From NCBI GenBank assembly GCA_003550325.1, contig QKWP01000063.1:83420-147419 (forward strand): a DNA stretch of 64,000 nucleotides, given 5' to 3'. The DNA comes from Gigaspora rosea. Its lineage: Eukaryota; Glomeromycota; Glomeromycetes; Diversisporales; Gigasporaceae. Below the pieces are notes generated by a model. It was not told where the DNA came from, searched no databases, and saw only the letters and a list, made by a program, of their open reading frames with translations. The position numbers were made by a program, and so were the translations under genes. Shown here piece by piece: positions 47,148 through 59,579 of the stretch; position 1 is the first letter of the stretch, and each line of letters opens with the position of its first letter.

Positions 47148-50100
47148 ATGGATGAAATTGATTTATTATTCGACCAAGAAGATGACAAAACTAACAAAAA
47201 TAACAATAATATAGATGACAAATTTTATAATCTCTGGACAGATTATAATAAAACTATAGAAATATTGGGGATGAACTCGAATAAAATTGATTTTTATCTC
47301 GAAGATAACAATCAAAAGAATCAAGTTAAAGATGCATTATTCACTACCGCTGAAGTTTTGGAAAAAGAAATTAATGTTCTTATTGATACTGGTTCAAAAG
47401 AATGTGTGGTCACTAAACACTTTCTTGATAAAATGGGTCAAAATATTAATGAACCAAGTAATGTCGAGTTGTAGATATTACAGGTCATAAATCTGTTCCC
47501 TTAGGCAGAGTTAAGGATATTCCTATCCAACTTGGTACAAAAATCACATTAGTCGATATGCTAGTAACAGAATCTAAAGAATATAATGTAGTCTTAGAAA
47601 ATGAATATTTAGATAAAGTTCATGCAATCATTGACTACTATGGAGAATTCATGAGTATTGGAATTACAGATCAAATAGAATATGTTCCAATCTCTTGTAA
47701 ACAACGAATTACAGATCCTGATATAGTATATCTGATTAATTTTAAAGACTATTATTCTAACCAGGAATTAGAGTTAGAATTAGAAAATAACGATCCTACC
47801 GAACCCATATATACTACTATTCAAATTGGAGATACCTTTTCTCAACTTGATGAACAATTAATCGCTAATGTAAAAATTGAGAATATCAATAACCCTTTAA
47901 TCCTCCTTCAGATGAAATATTTAAACTTATACAACCAGAAATTAAAGAAATAAAAGATAAAAAGAAAGAAGACCAGAAAATTTCTATCCCCATTACTGAA
48001 GATAAATTAACGTTTATTGGACATAATCTCGATGAACAACAAAAAGAAGATATAACTCGATTATTATTAGAAAATTCAAATATATTCGCTACTAAATTCT
48101 CCGAACTTCAAAAAACTAATGTCATATATCATAGTATAAATACTAGTGATTCGTATCCTATCAAACAAAGGGCATATAGGGCCTCCCCTGTTGAACAATA
48201 CCACATCCAAAAAGAAATTGAAATAATGGAAAAAGATGGTATAATTCAAAAATCAGAAAGTCCTTGGAGTTCCCCGGTTGTTCTAGTCAAAAAGAAAAAT
48301 GGAAAATTAAAATTCTGTGTCGATTTTAGAAAGTTGAATAGTACAACCAAAAAGGACACTTACCCTTTACCAAGAATTGATGAAATGTTGGATAATCTTG
48401 GAAATGCTAAATGGTTTACTTCTCTTGATTTAATTTTCGGATATTGGCAAGTAGAAGTAAAAGAAGAAGACAAAGAGAAGACTGCTTTCATAACAAAATT
48501 TGGTCTTTATGAGTTCAAGTAATGCCATTTGGACTCTGCAATGCCCTCTCTACATTTCAAAGACTCATGGACATTGTTCTACAACCAGTTTTATGGAAGA
48601 AAGCTATGTATACATCGACGACATTAATATTTACTCAGAAACATTCGAACAACATATAAAAGATATCCAGGAAGTATTCAATCTTATTAAAAACACCAAC
48701 CTTAGAATAAACCCAGAAAAATATCATTTCTGTACCAATGAATGCAATTTCTTGGTCACATAGTTGAAATTGAAGAAATTATACCTGACCCCCAAAAGGT
48801 TAATAAACTTGATAAACCTCCACCTCCGAAAAATATCTCGCAACTTAGAGCCTTTCTAGGCTTAGCATCATACTATCGATGATTTATAGAAGGATTTTCT
48901 AAAAAGGCTGGACCTTTACTCAAATTACTTAAGAAAAATGAAGAATTTAAATGGAATGAACTACAACAAAAAGTATTTGATTGGCTCAAACAATGCTTAA
49001 CCCAATCACCTATCTTACAATATCCTGATTACTCTGAACCTTTTATTCTATTCATGGACGCTTCTTATCAAGGACTTGGTGCAGTCCTATCCCAAATTAA
49101 AAATGGTCGAGAGCATGTAATTACTTACGCCAGTCGAACTTTAACTCCTGCTGAACAAAATTATAGTACCTCGAACTTGAATGTTTAGCAGTTATTTGGG
49201 CTGTAAAATATTTTTGTCATTATATTCATGGGACGAGATTTACCTTAATTACTGATCATAAAGCTTTACAATGGTTACTTAATTCATGCACAATCAATGA
49301 TAACAAGAGGATTAAAAGATGGAGATTAACCCTACAAGAATATCAGTTTGATATCAAATATTGAGCTGGTAGCCAAAATAAAAATACTGATTTTCTCTCA
49401 CGCCTACCTGAATACTTAAAGGACAATGGATGAAAAACAATATAATCAGATATATCAATACCTCTCCACTCTACAATTTGACAAGGACACCACTAAATAG
49501 GAAAAATCTAGTATCCAAAAAGAAGCTAAAAACTACTTTATTGAAAATAATAATCTATATCGACGAAATAAAGTAAAACCTCAAAGAGTAATCAAACATT
49601 ATCAAAAACACCTCATCCTATATACATTACACGATGAACAAGGAGTACATTTAGGAATTAGTACTACTTATAATAAAATAAAAGAAAGATACTTTTGGCC
49701 TACAATGTAAAATGAAATTAAGGAGTACATTCAAACATGTGATATTTGCCAAAATAGAGGACATAAAATAAAAAAACAAAATCTACAAACAATAGAAGTA
49801 AAATATCCATTCCATCGAGTTGGGATTGATATTAAAGGACCTTTACCACCTACTAAACTAGGCAACAGATATATTATTGTTGCAATGGATTATTTAACTA
49901 AATGGCCAGAAGCTAGAGCCGTAGCAGATATAAAAGCTACAACCGTAGCTAATTTATTTATAAAGATATTGTTTGTCGACATGGGACCCCTACTATATTA
50001 CTCTCTGACTGAGGATCCAATTTCATGAGTGAAGTAATAAAAGAACTATGCCAAAACCTCCAAATAAAGCATCATAAATCATTAGCATACAGACCTCAAA

Positions 50101-50700
50101 CAAATGGGATGATCGAACGATTTAATAAAACTATTGGTGAAGCCCTTGTCAAAATTACAAGTTATAAATACAAAGAATGTGATGAAATTCTACCTTCAGT
50201 ATTGTTAGCTTATAGAACCATGAAGCATGGTACTACTAAGTTAACTCCATTTTCTCTTATTTATGGACGTGAAGCCAAATTACCAATAGAAACAATAGTA
50301 GAATCTTACTATGAAGAAGATTTACTATTCCATGAAGCTTTATTAAAAAGAACGTTCAAAATAGAAGATGTTTTAATTAAATAACAAAATGAAGCTCTAG
50401 AAAATATACAAGCAGCACAATAAAATCAACAAAAACATCATGACAAACACATCAAACATGATAAATTAAAAATTGGTGACAAAGTTCTAGTTGCCAAATC
50501 ATTTCTTAAAAATATATTTTCTGCTAAATTAGAAGAACAATTTATAGGACCATACATAATCCATAATATATTAGATTTTGGAGTTTACAAACTACAAACT
50601 TTGGAAGGCAAAAAAGTAAAAGATCCAGTTCATGGTGATAGACTAAAATTGTACCATGACAGAAAAATTAAAGATCTTCCAGTACCTCAGATCATCATCA
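47148..50700 (+). pseudogene. Ty3 pol: protease, reverse transcriptase, RNase H, integrase
   Basis: Protease: VLIDTGSKECVV (DTG active site, about 47385). RT: SPWSSPVVLVKKKNGKLKFC, DLIFGYWQVEV, then YVYIDDINIY (YIDD motif) in another frame at 48500-48763. RNase H: FILFMDASYQGLGAVLSQ and TDHKALQWLL (about 49040-49290). Integrase: the CxxC of the zinc finger in TCDICQ, first Asp in GIDIKGP, second in LLSD, Glu in NGMIERFNK (50025-50384). A chromatin-binding-like tail follows (KIGDKVLVAKS). Interruptions are at about 47473, 47953, 48520, 48765, 48880, 49185, 49360, 49430, 49710, 49970, 50384 and 50421. Decayed, but every domain is recognisable. Confidence 0.85.
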
Positions 50701-51522
50701 CACAAGACCTTAATACAAGTAGTAGATCGTATAATTAAAATATTTATAAATATACCCTTTGTACCAAAAATTTCTTTAAATTCCTCAGACCTTAAAAATC
50801 CTTTTATAACATTTTTCATTATGAATGTAATAGAATTAAAAGATTTAGTTTTAACAAATTTTTCTATAGAATTAATTATAGGATTCTATAATTTTCTAAA
50901 CGAATGGAGAAGAAAATCTTTCGAAAATATTGAATTAAAATTAACAAAAAGAAGTATTATATTCGTTAATAATAATAACCAGTCTGCTGAAGATATTAGA
51001 GAATTCTTGGAAAACCTTCTTTGTTCACCTTTAGAAGATGAATCCATATTTCCTACTTTTAATGAAAATACCGAAGTCTTATCTGAATTAAATTGTGAAG
51101 GATTATTTGAAAATATCGACATGATAAATACCCAAGAAGCTTTAATTAAAGTCAATACAACATATCCTAATGAAGATAATTCCACTATTCAGAATAACAA
51201 AGCAAACTTAATTAATGAAGATAGACCAGAAATTGCCAAAATAACAAGAGATTTAAGTCGAAATTCTGAAACGAATAACGTATTCATCTCACCTTTCTCT
51301 GACAATAATGAAATAATTATCTTCAACAAAATTATAAGAACTATTGAAAGGTTAGGAGAAAGTAAATTAAAAAGAATTTCTAGACTCGAAGCTGCTTACT
51401 ATCTAGGCAAACTTTTTGACGAATATAGAGACCAAGAACAAACAATAAGAAATTTTAAAAGAACACTTTTAGAAAAATTCAGAAGAAACAAAACAGACCG
51501 CATAAAAATTTGGGCAAACTAA
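50656..51522 (+). CDS. Extra ORF between integrase and 3' LTR, unknown function
   Basis: A 288-codon ORF starts at the ATG at 50656, overlapping the last part of pol in another frame. It is uninterrupted although gag-pol is riddled with breaks. The N-terminal half is hydrophobic-helical (FFIMNVIELKDLVLTNFSIE). The middle is acidic and Asn-rich. The C-terminal 90 residues are charged and helical (RISRLEAAYYLGKLFDEY, then FRRNKTDRIKIWAN). After the TAA at 51520 the same frame continues with protein-like sequence (TYKLFQKYGLNKLYNS, LSPTQFEQLL) past further stops, so the original protein was probably longer. I do not recognise it. It might be a captured host gene or an element-specific accessory gene; an env-like role has no support, with no signal peptide or clear transmembrane anchor. 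Confidence 0.6.
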   Translation: MTEKLKIFQYLRSSSHKTLIQVVDRIIKIFINIPFVPKISLNSSDLKNPFITFFIMNVIELKDLVLTNFSIELIIGFYNFLNEWRRKSFENIELKLTKRSIIFVNNNNQSAEDIREFLENLLCSPLEDESIFPTFNENTEVLSELNCEGLFENIDMINTQEALIKVNTTYPNEDNSTIQNNKANLINEDRPEIAKITRDLSRNSETNNVFISPFSDNNEIIIFNKIIRTIERLGESKLKRISRLEAAYYLGKLFDEYRDQEQTIRNFKRTLLEKFRRNKTDRIKIWAN

Positions 51523-51888
51523 ACATACAAATTATTTCAAAAATATGGTCTCAACAAATTATATAATTCACTAGAAATTTACATCACAGATATTTAAAAA
51601 TTATCACCGACACAATTTGAACAATTATTACAATGAAATTTCATATAAAAAGAAAAATTTTGGGTGAAAGCGAAAGTGTATGCATTGTGACATGCAGCCC
51701 ATAATATAACAAGAAAAATCAAACCATGTTGATGAATACGACAATCTGATTAGTCAAAATTTTATACTATATATATATTTTTTATTTATTATTATCAATT
51801 TCACAAATATTTATTAATTTTATTTACTTATTAGTATTATTTTTTTTTTACTATTACTAACTTCTTAAATTTTGCGGAGCAAAATTTT

Positions 51889-51900
51889 TGAAGGAGGGAT
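51889..51900 (+). promoter_or_regulatory. Polypurine tract before 3' LTR
   Basis: TGAAGGAGGGAT lies directly against the 3' LTR start, the place where plus-strand DNA synthesis is primed in LTR elements. Confidence 0.6.
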
Positions 51901-51901
51901 T

Positions 51902-52577
51902 TGTATAATTTTAGTATCATTTTAAAATATTAGTATTAGGAAAATATCATAAAAATAGTAAAAATAGTATAAATTTTATCGAAATAATCAAATCTCTGTT
52001 CTCAAAAAGGAGTTATTTTTATTAATAACTCGTTATCATATCTCGTTATTATAACTCGTTATTATATCTCGTTATTATAACTCGTTATCATATCTCGTTA
52101 TTATAACTCGTTATCATATCTCGTTATCATAACTCATTATCATAACTCGTTATTATATCTCGTTATTATATCTCGTTATAGAGAAAATCCTAAGTTTTTA
52201 CAGATATATAAACCCTGTTTTTTCTCTCAAGTCAAAGCAGGTTCTGTCCTTTAATTCTTTTCCTTTATAAAAATATTTGTACTTAAAAATCTTATATTTA
52301 ATAAACTGATATTATTCTTTAAAATATAAAGCCATTGCCTTTATATTCTTTGATCCTTTATCCATCGTATAAAGGACCTTTATTTTGTTGATTATTAATC
52401 TATTTGGTTGAATTATTATTCTCTTATATTTTTGTCAACACATTATTTTCTTTAGTATTATTAATTCTGGATTTATTGTCTTTTATTATTGACTTCTTTG
52501 ATATTATATACATTTATTACCCTCTTACATGTTAAGTCAAGTGATATAGTTTCTTGCCTAAAAGTTACTATATTACA
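51902..52577 (+). repeat. 3' LTR
   Basis: Matches the 5' LTR throughout apart from a 29-base deletion (or a 5' LTR insertion) and about 5 percent substitutions by eye, so the insertion is not recent. It holds twelve 13-bp units at about 52024-52180. Confidence 0.9.
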
Positions 52578-53090
52578 ACAGTTTAAAAAAATTATTTTAC
52601 AACAATAAAAAATAATTTTTACTTAAAACTTTGCTAAAATATACTTTAATACTAATATTTTTTTCATTCAAAACTTTAGTATAAGTTACATATAAAAATT
52701 TTGTATAAATTAACTTTAACCAAATCTTATATTTTGCCAAATTTGCTGCACTAAAGTTAGTATAGTAGAAAAAAATAATTAAAAATACAAATTTATAATA
52801 TAATAATAAAAATAATAAAAATATAAATTATTTTAATCTATATTTGATTTTCAAAGTATAAAAAAAATTATTAAAATAAATTTACTAGATTTTTATAAGG
52901 TGATACAAATTCAAATATGGTTAAATTTACTTATAAAATTTATAGTAAATTAATAGTAAGCTAATCGTAAATTTATAGTAAATTCAATTTAAAAGAGTGA
53001 AAATAAATTAATATTAAAAATTTTACTAAGCCAATATAGATTAAATTTTAACCAGTTATAAACACAGGTCAAAACGATGTACATCAGTAT
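52578..53090. other. AT-rich region, nothing recognised
   Basis: Runs of A and T with CTTTAxTA-like words; no gene or element end visible. Confidence 0.45.
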
Positions 53091-53093
53091 AAT

Positions 53094-53320
53094 ATCAGAT
53101 ACCCGATACATATATGATATATATATGATATGTGACCGATATGTGTAGGATATATTTATACATGTACCCGATATGTTTAGAGTTCATGCAGGATATCAGA
53201 CACATATCAGACACATATAGTACACATATAGTACACATGCCGTATACATGCCGTATACATATCGCATATATAAATTCTGTAATACATCATGTACCCAATA
53301 TGTACCCGATATAAAGTACT
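53094..53320 (+). repeat. Cryptic ACATAT/CCGATATG satellite-like repeat
   Basis: Closely spaced variants of GATATGT, CAGACACATAT, GTACACATATA and GCCGTATACAT fill the stretch. An open frame (53132-53314) runs through only because stop words are excluded by the repeat; no gene is called. Confidence 0.6.
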
Positions 53321-53579
53321 GAAGTGGGAAAAAATAAATTCGAATATTCATATATTTTTTTACAATTACTTAATTATCACTTTGCCATAACAGATAACAA
53401 TAATATAAAGCAATTTAATAAAAATTTTATTTTTTTTTATTTATTTATTATAAAACAAATCGGTTACAATTTGGAATCTAATATACAATCCTATAGCAAA
53501 TAACTAATGAAACACTAGTGATAATACAACACTAACAAAAGCAGAAAATACCCAATGACTATGATTTTTTTTAAAAAAA

Positions 53580-54310
53580 AGAAAAAAGTTCAACAACTCG
53601 GTAACAAAACACCTAAAGCAACTACAAAGCTACAATAAAGCTACACGAAAACGCCCAAGAAAACTAACAATATAACCAAGGTAAAATCTACAAGACCCTC
53701 CAAAACACACCAAAACAATATCAAAATCGACGACAAGACACCTTATGAGGCAACCACGAACTCACACAGAGAGCACCCAAGAAAACTGACAGGGCATCCA
53801 AAAAGAAATCTACAACAAGAGACCCCGAAGCAATGTCGAAATCAGAAACGCCCAAAAAAACTAACAGGCACCCAAAGCAAAATCTCAAAACAACGTTGAA
53901 ATCGACATGAGGCAATCATGAAATCACGCGAAGAACCTAAAAAACAGAAAAACTAAAGAATAGTATTTAAAACTAGAGCGCGTCAACAAAAATACAACAA
54001 GAAAAAACACCAAACTAATAGCACTAGTGACGAATAATACACCGAAGTGGTCGACACCAATGACGAAGCACCAACTAACGACTTCAACGACGAAATCTGA
54101 ACGAAGAACCTAAAAAAATGTAAAAGTTAGCATTCAAAATAAAAAGCGATAAAGAACACCAACAACAAAAAAAGCACGCACCAAATGGAAACCAACAGCG
54201 GCGAAAGATGTGGCTTCAAAATGGACGGCACCAGCGACGAAAAGGAAAGCACCGAACCAAAAGACACCAACGACGAAAGAACGGCACCAATGACGAGAGA
54301 AGCATGCAAA
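53580..54310 (+). repeat. Degenerate array of CACCARYGACGAA-like units
   Basis: This A/C-rich stretch contains many variants of GCACCAGCGACGAAA, GACACCAACGACGAAA and GGCACCAATGACGAG, 18-21 bp apart at 54190-54300 and looser upstream. Minus-strand open frames here are hydrophobic low-complexity by-products. No gene is called. Confidence 0.55.
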
Positions 54311-54345
54311 TAAAATGAACGATAATCTGAAACAAAAAAACAAGA

Positions 54346-55850
54346 ATAAATATTAGTAAGTTACTAAAATAATAAAAAAAAAAATAAATAAATAAAAAAA
54401 AAATTCGACTTATCTTTATGCCCGCTCTGTGTAACCGGTAATTATTACCACCGGTTATTTAAATGTAAATATCTTAAAAACAAATAATTATTATTAATTA
54501 ATTATTAATAAAAAATAATAAAATACGTAAAGTATAAAAATACTTAATTTAATAAAAAAAAATTTTTTTAAAATAAAAATTTAAAAAAAATAATAAATCT
54601 AGATCTATCGTAGAACCGAAAAATAAAAATTATAATAATTAACTAGAGTTACAGTCGTAAGCTGCAGTGAGTGATTTTGGTTTAATTTAAACTATTTATT
54701 ATTGGTTTGGATTAATTGCATATGTATGACTGTTCTATGTTTTTTTATACCATTTTTGGTGATTGCTTCCATTGCATGTATATAGTTTTTGGGTTTTATA
54801 TACTATGAAAAACCAAATCTGCATGTGGTATTGTATAAAATTTATAATAATGTTTAGGTTGAATTGGTTTTTTCAAGAACTTTGATTTGTGCTTTTTATA
54901 CTATGAAATTACAAAGTTTTTTTTTAAAATGTTTTATTACATTTTAATTCTAGTAGTTAGAAAAGGTATTTAAGTAAATTGATATGTTGATTGGCCAAAT
55001 TTAAATTTGATTCTATAGTTTGGTTCATATTGTTATTATTAGTCTGCTTGGAATTTTACTTCATAATTTTGTAATGTAAATATAATTAGACCTGGAGAAG
55101 CATAGATCTTTACAAGTCATATAAACATTAATTTAAATCAAATATACTTGCTATTGTTTACAGAAAATGGCGATAATTGATTTTTATATGATACTGCATA
55201 TAGTTTTGTTTTACATAGTATACTAAACACTGTAATGTAGATTGCATATGTGCGAGCTTGCTTAAATATTAAATGCTAGCTAATTTCATATATTTTAAAG
55301 AATTACAGTATATATATTTTAATAGTGTAATTAATATTTTTTGCATTCCTCGCATTGAATGTGCAGCATATATTTTTTGGCAACATCAGGAATTTATTAA
55401 ATGCTTTTGCCAACCCGAATCTAATAAGAAGAAAGATAATTGCTTTAAATTTTTTTAAAAAAATTTACCTTTTACAGATGTTTTCATAATTATCATATTT
55501 AGCTTGGTGGGTAGCACAAATTATTTTTGATATAACTAACTTCTATCCGCAAATTATTCCTATTTTATTTAGACATGTGCAATTCTTCTGTTGTGTAAAT
55601 CTTAAAGGTAATTTCAGGTTATGATAAAAATTAGAATTTTTAGCATTTAGACATTCATTATAACGAATTTCAAGAGTAATGAAGCCATATTTTAGCGAAT
55701 TATTAAAATGTTGAAGAAGAATTTAAGGTGATAAAGGTTGATTCGAATATAATGAATAAAAAACAAATGGTGCATGAAACAATAAAGAATTATATTAATA
55801 ATATTAATGCAAATATCAATGCAATTATTAATAATTATAATTATTTTACG
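54346..55850. other. AT-rich intergenic region
   Basis: A short palindrome, ACCGGTAATTATTACCACCGGT, appears near 54436-54457. The open frame at 55273-55458 has no support. Confidence 0.4.
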
Positions 55851-55852
55851 AT

Positions 55853-55980
55853 GTGAAACCCGAGTATTTTAGATTACATTATTGATGCAGATCACCATCT
55901 AACTATCCTAAAATAGTACTCTTACGCTAATTAAGTACAGATCTGCATTAAAAACGTACCTAAAAAACTCAGGTTTCACC
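55853..55980. mobile_element. ~128-bp MITE, GTGAAACCCG ends
   Basis: Left GTGAAACCCGAGTATTTTAG and right (inward) GTGAAACCTGAGTTTTTTAG are inverted repeats. The ends resemble those of the element at 62324. Target duplication not seen. Confidence 0.55.
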
Positions 55981-55981
55981 C

Positions 55982-56855
55982 TCTGTATTATTTTCATTGA
56001 TAAAATATGCAATTTTTATTGTTATTATTAATAAATTATAAGTAGTTATTAGTAGGTCATATAAATACTATTTATACGCCAAATAGATTCATTTTTTACA
56101 GATGAGGATAAAGTAAAATTTGTATATTTTATATGCATAGCATTATGCTATTATTACCAACCTGTCTTTTTTTGTACAAATAGGTTTAGTCACTGAACAT
56201 AACGACTGTAATAATCAAGATATTTAATATGTCATTTAAGCTCATATTTGATTACTTTTTGTGAATAATTACCAAGATACGAATCAGATTGAAATACATG
56301 TATGGGAAAGAATTGCAGGTAGCATAGTTCTGCCTTATTATAATTGAAATTTACAAACCGTATTGTTTAGATTATTAGTTAAATTATTCATATTGATTAT
56401 TATATTATAGACCTTTTCTCAATAAAATTTTTTTAACATTTTAAAAAATTCCGTGTTGAAAACATGAGCAGAGTGCTAGTTCTCTTTATTAATGAATCGC
56501 TTCTTTAAGTAATATAAAATGATCTCTGGATCTGGGTTACACGCATTAGACTTTACATACAACAATCAAGCCATATTCCAATATTCTAGACCTAGATTGG
56601 TGCCACAAAATCCTGGGGTCAAAAAATTAGCCCATGACACTAGTATATATTTTATAATAATTTTTGCATTTACTGCGTTGAAACATCCTTATTTGTTTTT
56701 CGACAACGGTTGTCTAACCCAAATCCAAGATTATTATTACGATTTTTTTTTTTAAAAAAAAGCTTAAATTTACTCATATCGGCCGATTTGGATTGACCCA
56801 AAATTAGCCAATCATAATTGAGAATTATTTGTCGTTAAAATTTATTACAAGGTGA
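55982..56855. other. AT-rich intergenic region
   Basis: The open frame at 56519-56755 (78 codons, ending DYYYDFFF) starts with ATG-like context but shows no family resemblance. It is left uncalled. Confidence 0.4.
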
Positions 56856-56863
56856 GTTTTCAC

Positions 56864-57586
56864 TAGTGATACGGGCCGATGCCAAATTCTCGGGCCGACC
56901 CGGCTGCGGAAATTAATCAGCCCGGTCGACCGGGCCGATCATATTGTTAAAAAACTTTCAGCCAAACAAAAATGCAAAGTAGTTTTATAATTGGATATTC
57001 TCATTATGAAAATAGTTTGAATTACATTACGATGCTTGTGCAAGATTTCAGTTGCTAAAAAATTACACGGAGATGCATTTAATTAGTCGATATAAACATA
57101 AGCACACGTACATATAATGTTACATAGATTACAAATAGTAGGAAGAGTGCATGTGATGCATATATAGTGGATCTACTATATGCGAATAGGAAGCGGTTAT
57201 AAGAGGGCCCGATGGGTCTTCTTATGGCCGGTGATCTACCGTCATAGTTGGAAATAAAAGTGATAGGTATGACGGTGGTTTACTCACTTATAATCGATAA
57301 TCAGTGTTTTAATAACGAACAGTCAGAACTCCTAATTGACTAGTTGAATTTATAAATATCGACTAGAAAAGTCGACTATTCGATTTTAGTTGGATAGATA
57401 GTTATCGACTGCAAGCACTAACTCGAGAATGTTCTACGCGTGATTTAACTAATAATTATAAGTTATGCAATGAAATCTATCAGACGAAAAAAATTTAACT
57501 AACTATACCGGCCGGGCTGACCCGCAGGAATGCGGGTCAAGGGCCGACCCGCCCGGCTGATTGGCCGAGGTCAGCCCGTATCACTA
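56864..57586. mobile_element. 723-bp hAT-like non-autonomous element with GC-rich ends
   Basis: An exact 8-bp target duplication GTTTTCAC lies at 56856-56863 and 57587-57594. The inverted ends start TAGTGATACGGGC, fitting the hAT end rule YARNG. Subterminal zones are packed with GGGCCGACCCG-like words (56875-56940 and 57510-57570), very GC-rich in an AT-rich window. No transposase frame inside. Confidence 0.8.
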
Positions 57587-57594
57587 GTTTTCAC

Positions 57595-58918
57595 AAAAAC
57601 GGTCTTTTAAACTTACTCTGAAACCATAATTAAGTGTAGAATATTGTAATATCTACATGTTTTATTATTAGCTAAAAGTAGGTTAAAAAGGCTGTTTTCC
57701 TATAAAATTACCTCCGGAATCGCCCTTACCCATTATACAACCGATCGTTCAAATGACAAACCGATCGTTCATTACCTGAATATACCCGAACGCTTCAACA
57801 ATTAGTGATAGCGTTTTCTTTTACGGCTTAGTGTAGTTGTTTTTTTTAGTATTTATTGCTTGTCTATCTCGTATAAAGGTTAAAAAGCTTTTTTTATTGA
57901 ATGTTTCGTTTGTTATTCTTCACGTCATTTAATGACAAAAGTCTGTGTAACCGCTTATCGAAAAAAGACCCCTAAAAATCAAATCGGGAGTATATGTTTT
58001 TTCCAGGTTTTTTCAGTCAGCATTATGGATAGCACAGATTATCTCGTAACATCTTTGTTATAACAAAAACTTTGATCCCCAAGTTATTCCTATTTTGTTT
58101 AGGCAGGTGCAGTTTTTCTGTTACACTAATACAAAGAACCTTAACTGTTAAATTGAATTTCGAGTTACACTAAATATCGGAATTATTATAACGAACTTCA
58201 TGCCATATCCTTGCAAGTATTCAAATATAATGAAAAAAAGTTAAAAATGAACAATAAAGAAATTTTTAAGTCTGCTCGATATGTACAAATTTTGTCTCGA
58301 ATCAACTCAGACTCGATCATGTGACAGACCTTTTATAGTCATATATTCGATCGATTGATTAATCGATGATCAATCAAGGGGATGTAAATATAAGAGTAAG
58401 GTACAGTTTAAGTGAATTAATGAGGTAAGTATGAGATAATTGTTCAAGTATATTTTAGTATTGTTGAGGTTCGTGAGATAGACTTTTTTCTTCAGCGAAC
58501 CCGATTTTAGTTCGGCTACATTGATACCCCCTCCCTATCCAAAGTGGCCTGTCAGAACGACTGTCATATAGGAAGCAAGGGTCAGGTGGCATATAATTTA
58601 GAATGAATGCATTTTATGACCTGTCGGGACGACAGTCCGTTATACAAAAATTACGTAATGCTAAAAAGCTGCGTAAGTTGCTCGATAAGCAGTAGAATAA
58701 CACCCATTTGTATTTTCATAGTGTAACCCAGAAATGAGAGAAAAACAAATAAATATCTATGAAAAAAGATCAATGCAAATATCAATGTAACTATTAATAA
58801 TTGTCACGGCTGATGCTGAAGTTGGCTGATGCTGAAGCTCATGTGACAAACCCGGGTCGGAAATAAAGGTCGTACGCCACGTGACACTGACGTCGATGTA
58901 CGTACGTACGTACATACT
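57595..58918. other. Intergenic region with short palindromes
   Basis: No gene recognised. Features include the inverted words GTCAGAACGACTGTC and CTGTCGGGACGACAGTC near 58550-58635. A doubled GGCTGATGCTGAAG lies at 58807-58838, and a TACG tetranucleotide run at about 58897-58914. Confidence 0.4.
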
Positions 58919-58925
58919 CGATACG

Positions 58926-59178
58926 GGGGGTCCGCTAAAGCCTTGTACCCACGTGACTTTTTATATGTAGATCAGCCAATCAAAATAATAAATTTTGTTT
59001 ATATCCGAAGAAGTCAAAAACCAAAAAAACGCAAAGATATGAAAAACGCCGTCTAAACCTGTCTCGACGCATTAACAAAAAATGTCGTGAAGGCGATATC
59101 TAACCCTCACCCCAAATAAACTAACCCTAACCTTAATTACTTCAAAATCACGTGGGTACAAGGCTTTAGCGATCCCCC
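58926..59178. mobile_element. 253-bp MITE with 7-bp target duplication
   Basis: Ends read GGGGGTCCGCTAAAGCCTTG and (inward) GGGGGATCGCTAAAGCCTTG, continuing through TACCCACGTGA. CGATACG is repeated exactly at 58919-58925 and 59179-59185. No ORF inside. Confidence 0.75.
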
Positions 59179-59579
59179 CGATACGGTCTGTCGTTATGCA
59201 CAAATCCTGTTACACACGATCAATTATCACAAATCTTTGTTTACACGGATCAACCCAACCCAACCCAACTTTTCGCATTTTTTATTATTTTTTTTTGCTT
59301 CGTGCAAAAAACGAATTTTATTTTGATACGATATATGTGAAAAAAATGTTGGTGTGATGATTTTTACAAATAGGAACATTCTAACTTTAGTCTACAGTAT
59401 ATATGTCCTAAACTGACCCTTACCTAAAATTAAATTAGCGATAGACACGTCCCTCTTTTTTTAGATGTTTATCATCCAACATTTTGGTACGTGCATACAA
59501 TTCTAATTTTATGCATACGTGCCACCTTCAACAAATTTTCCTACAATTATAAAAATCTATCAGTTAATCACAAAGAGGC

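Larger units (their letters stand above)
42955..52577 (+). mobile_element. Ty3/gypsy LTR retrotransposon, 9.6 kb, broken
   Basis: Two LTRs (705 and 676 bp) start TGTATAATTTTAG and end ATATTACA. The order inside is gag, protease, RT, RNase H, integrase, extra ORF; integrase after RT/RNase H defines Ty3/gypsy. After the 5' LTR comes GTTTTGGCGATGACAAC (primer-binding area). A purine-rich tract GAAGGAGGGA precedes the 3' LTR. ACAGT follows the 3' LTR and also lies 8 bp left of the 5' LTR, a possible but offset target duplication. Gag-pol is interrupted by many stops and shifts. Confidence 0.9.

Noticed and set aside
42942..52582. ACAGT as exact Ty3 target duplication
   Set aside because: The left ACAGT ends 8 bp before the LTR start, so it cannot be a clean duplication without an extra insertion; kept only as a possibility.
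53721..54343. Minus-strand open frames rich in F, V, L and S
   Set aside because: Reverse reading of an A/C-rich degenerate repeat gives hydrophobic low-complexity peptides. No signal of a real membrane protein.
56519..56755. 78-codon plus-strand frame
   Set aside because: No recognisable similarity, no splice support and a low-complexity C-terminus.
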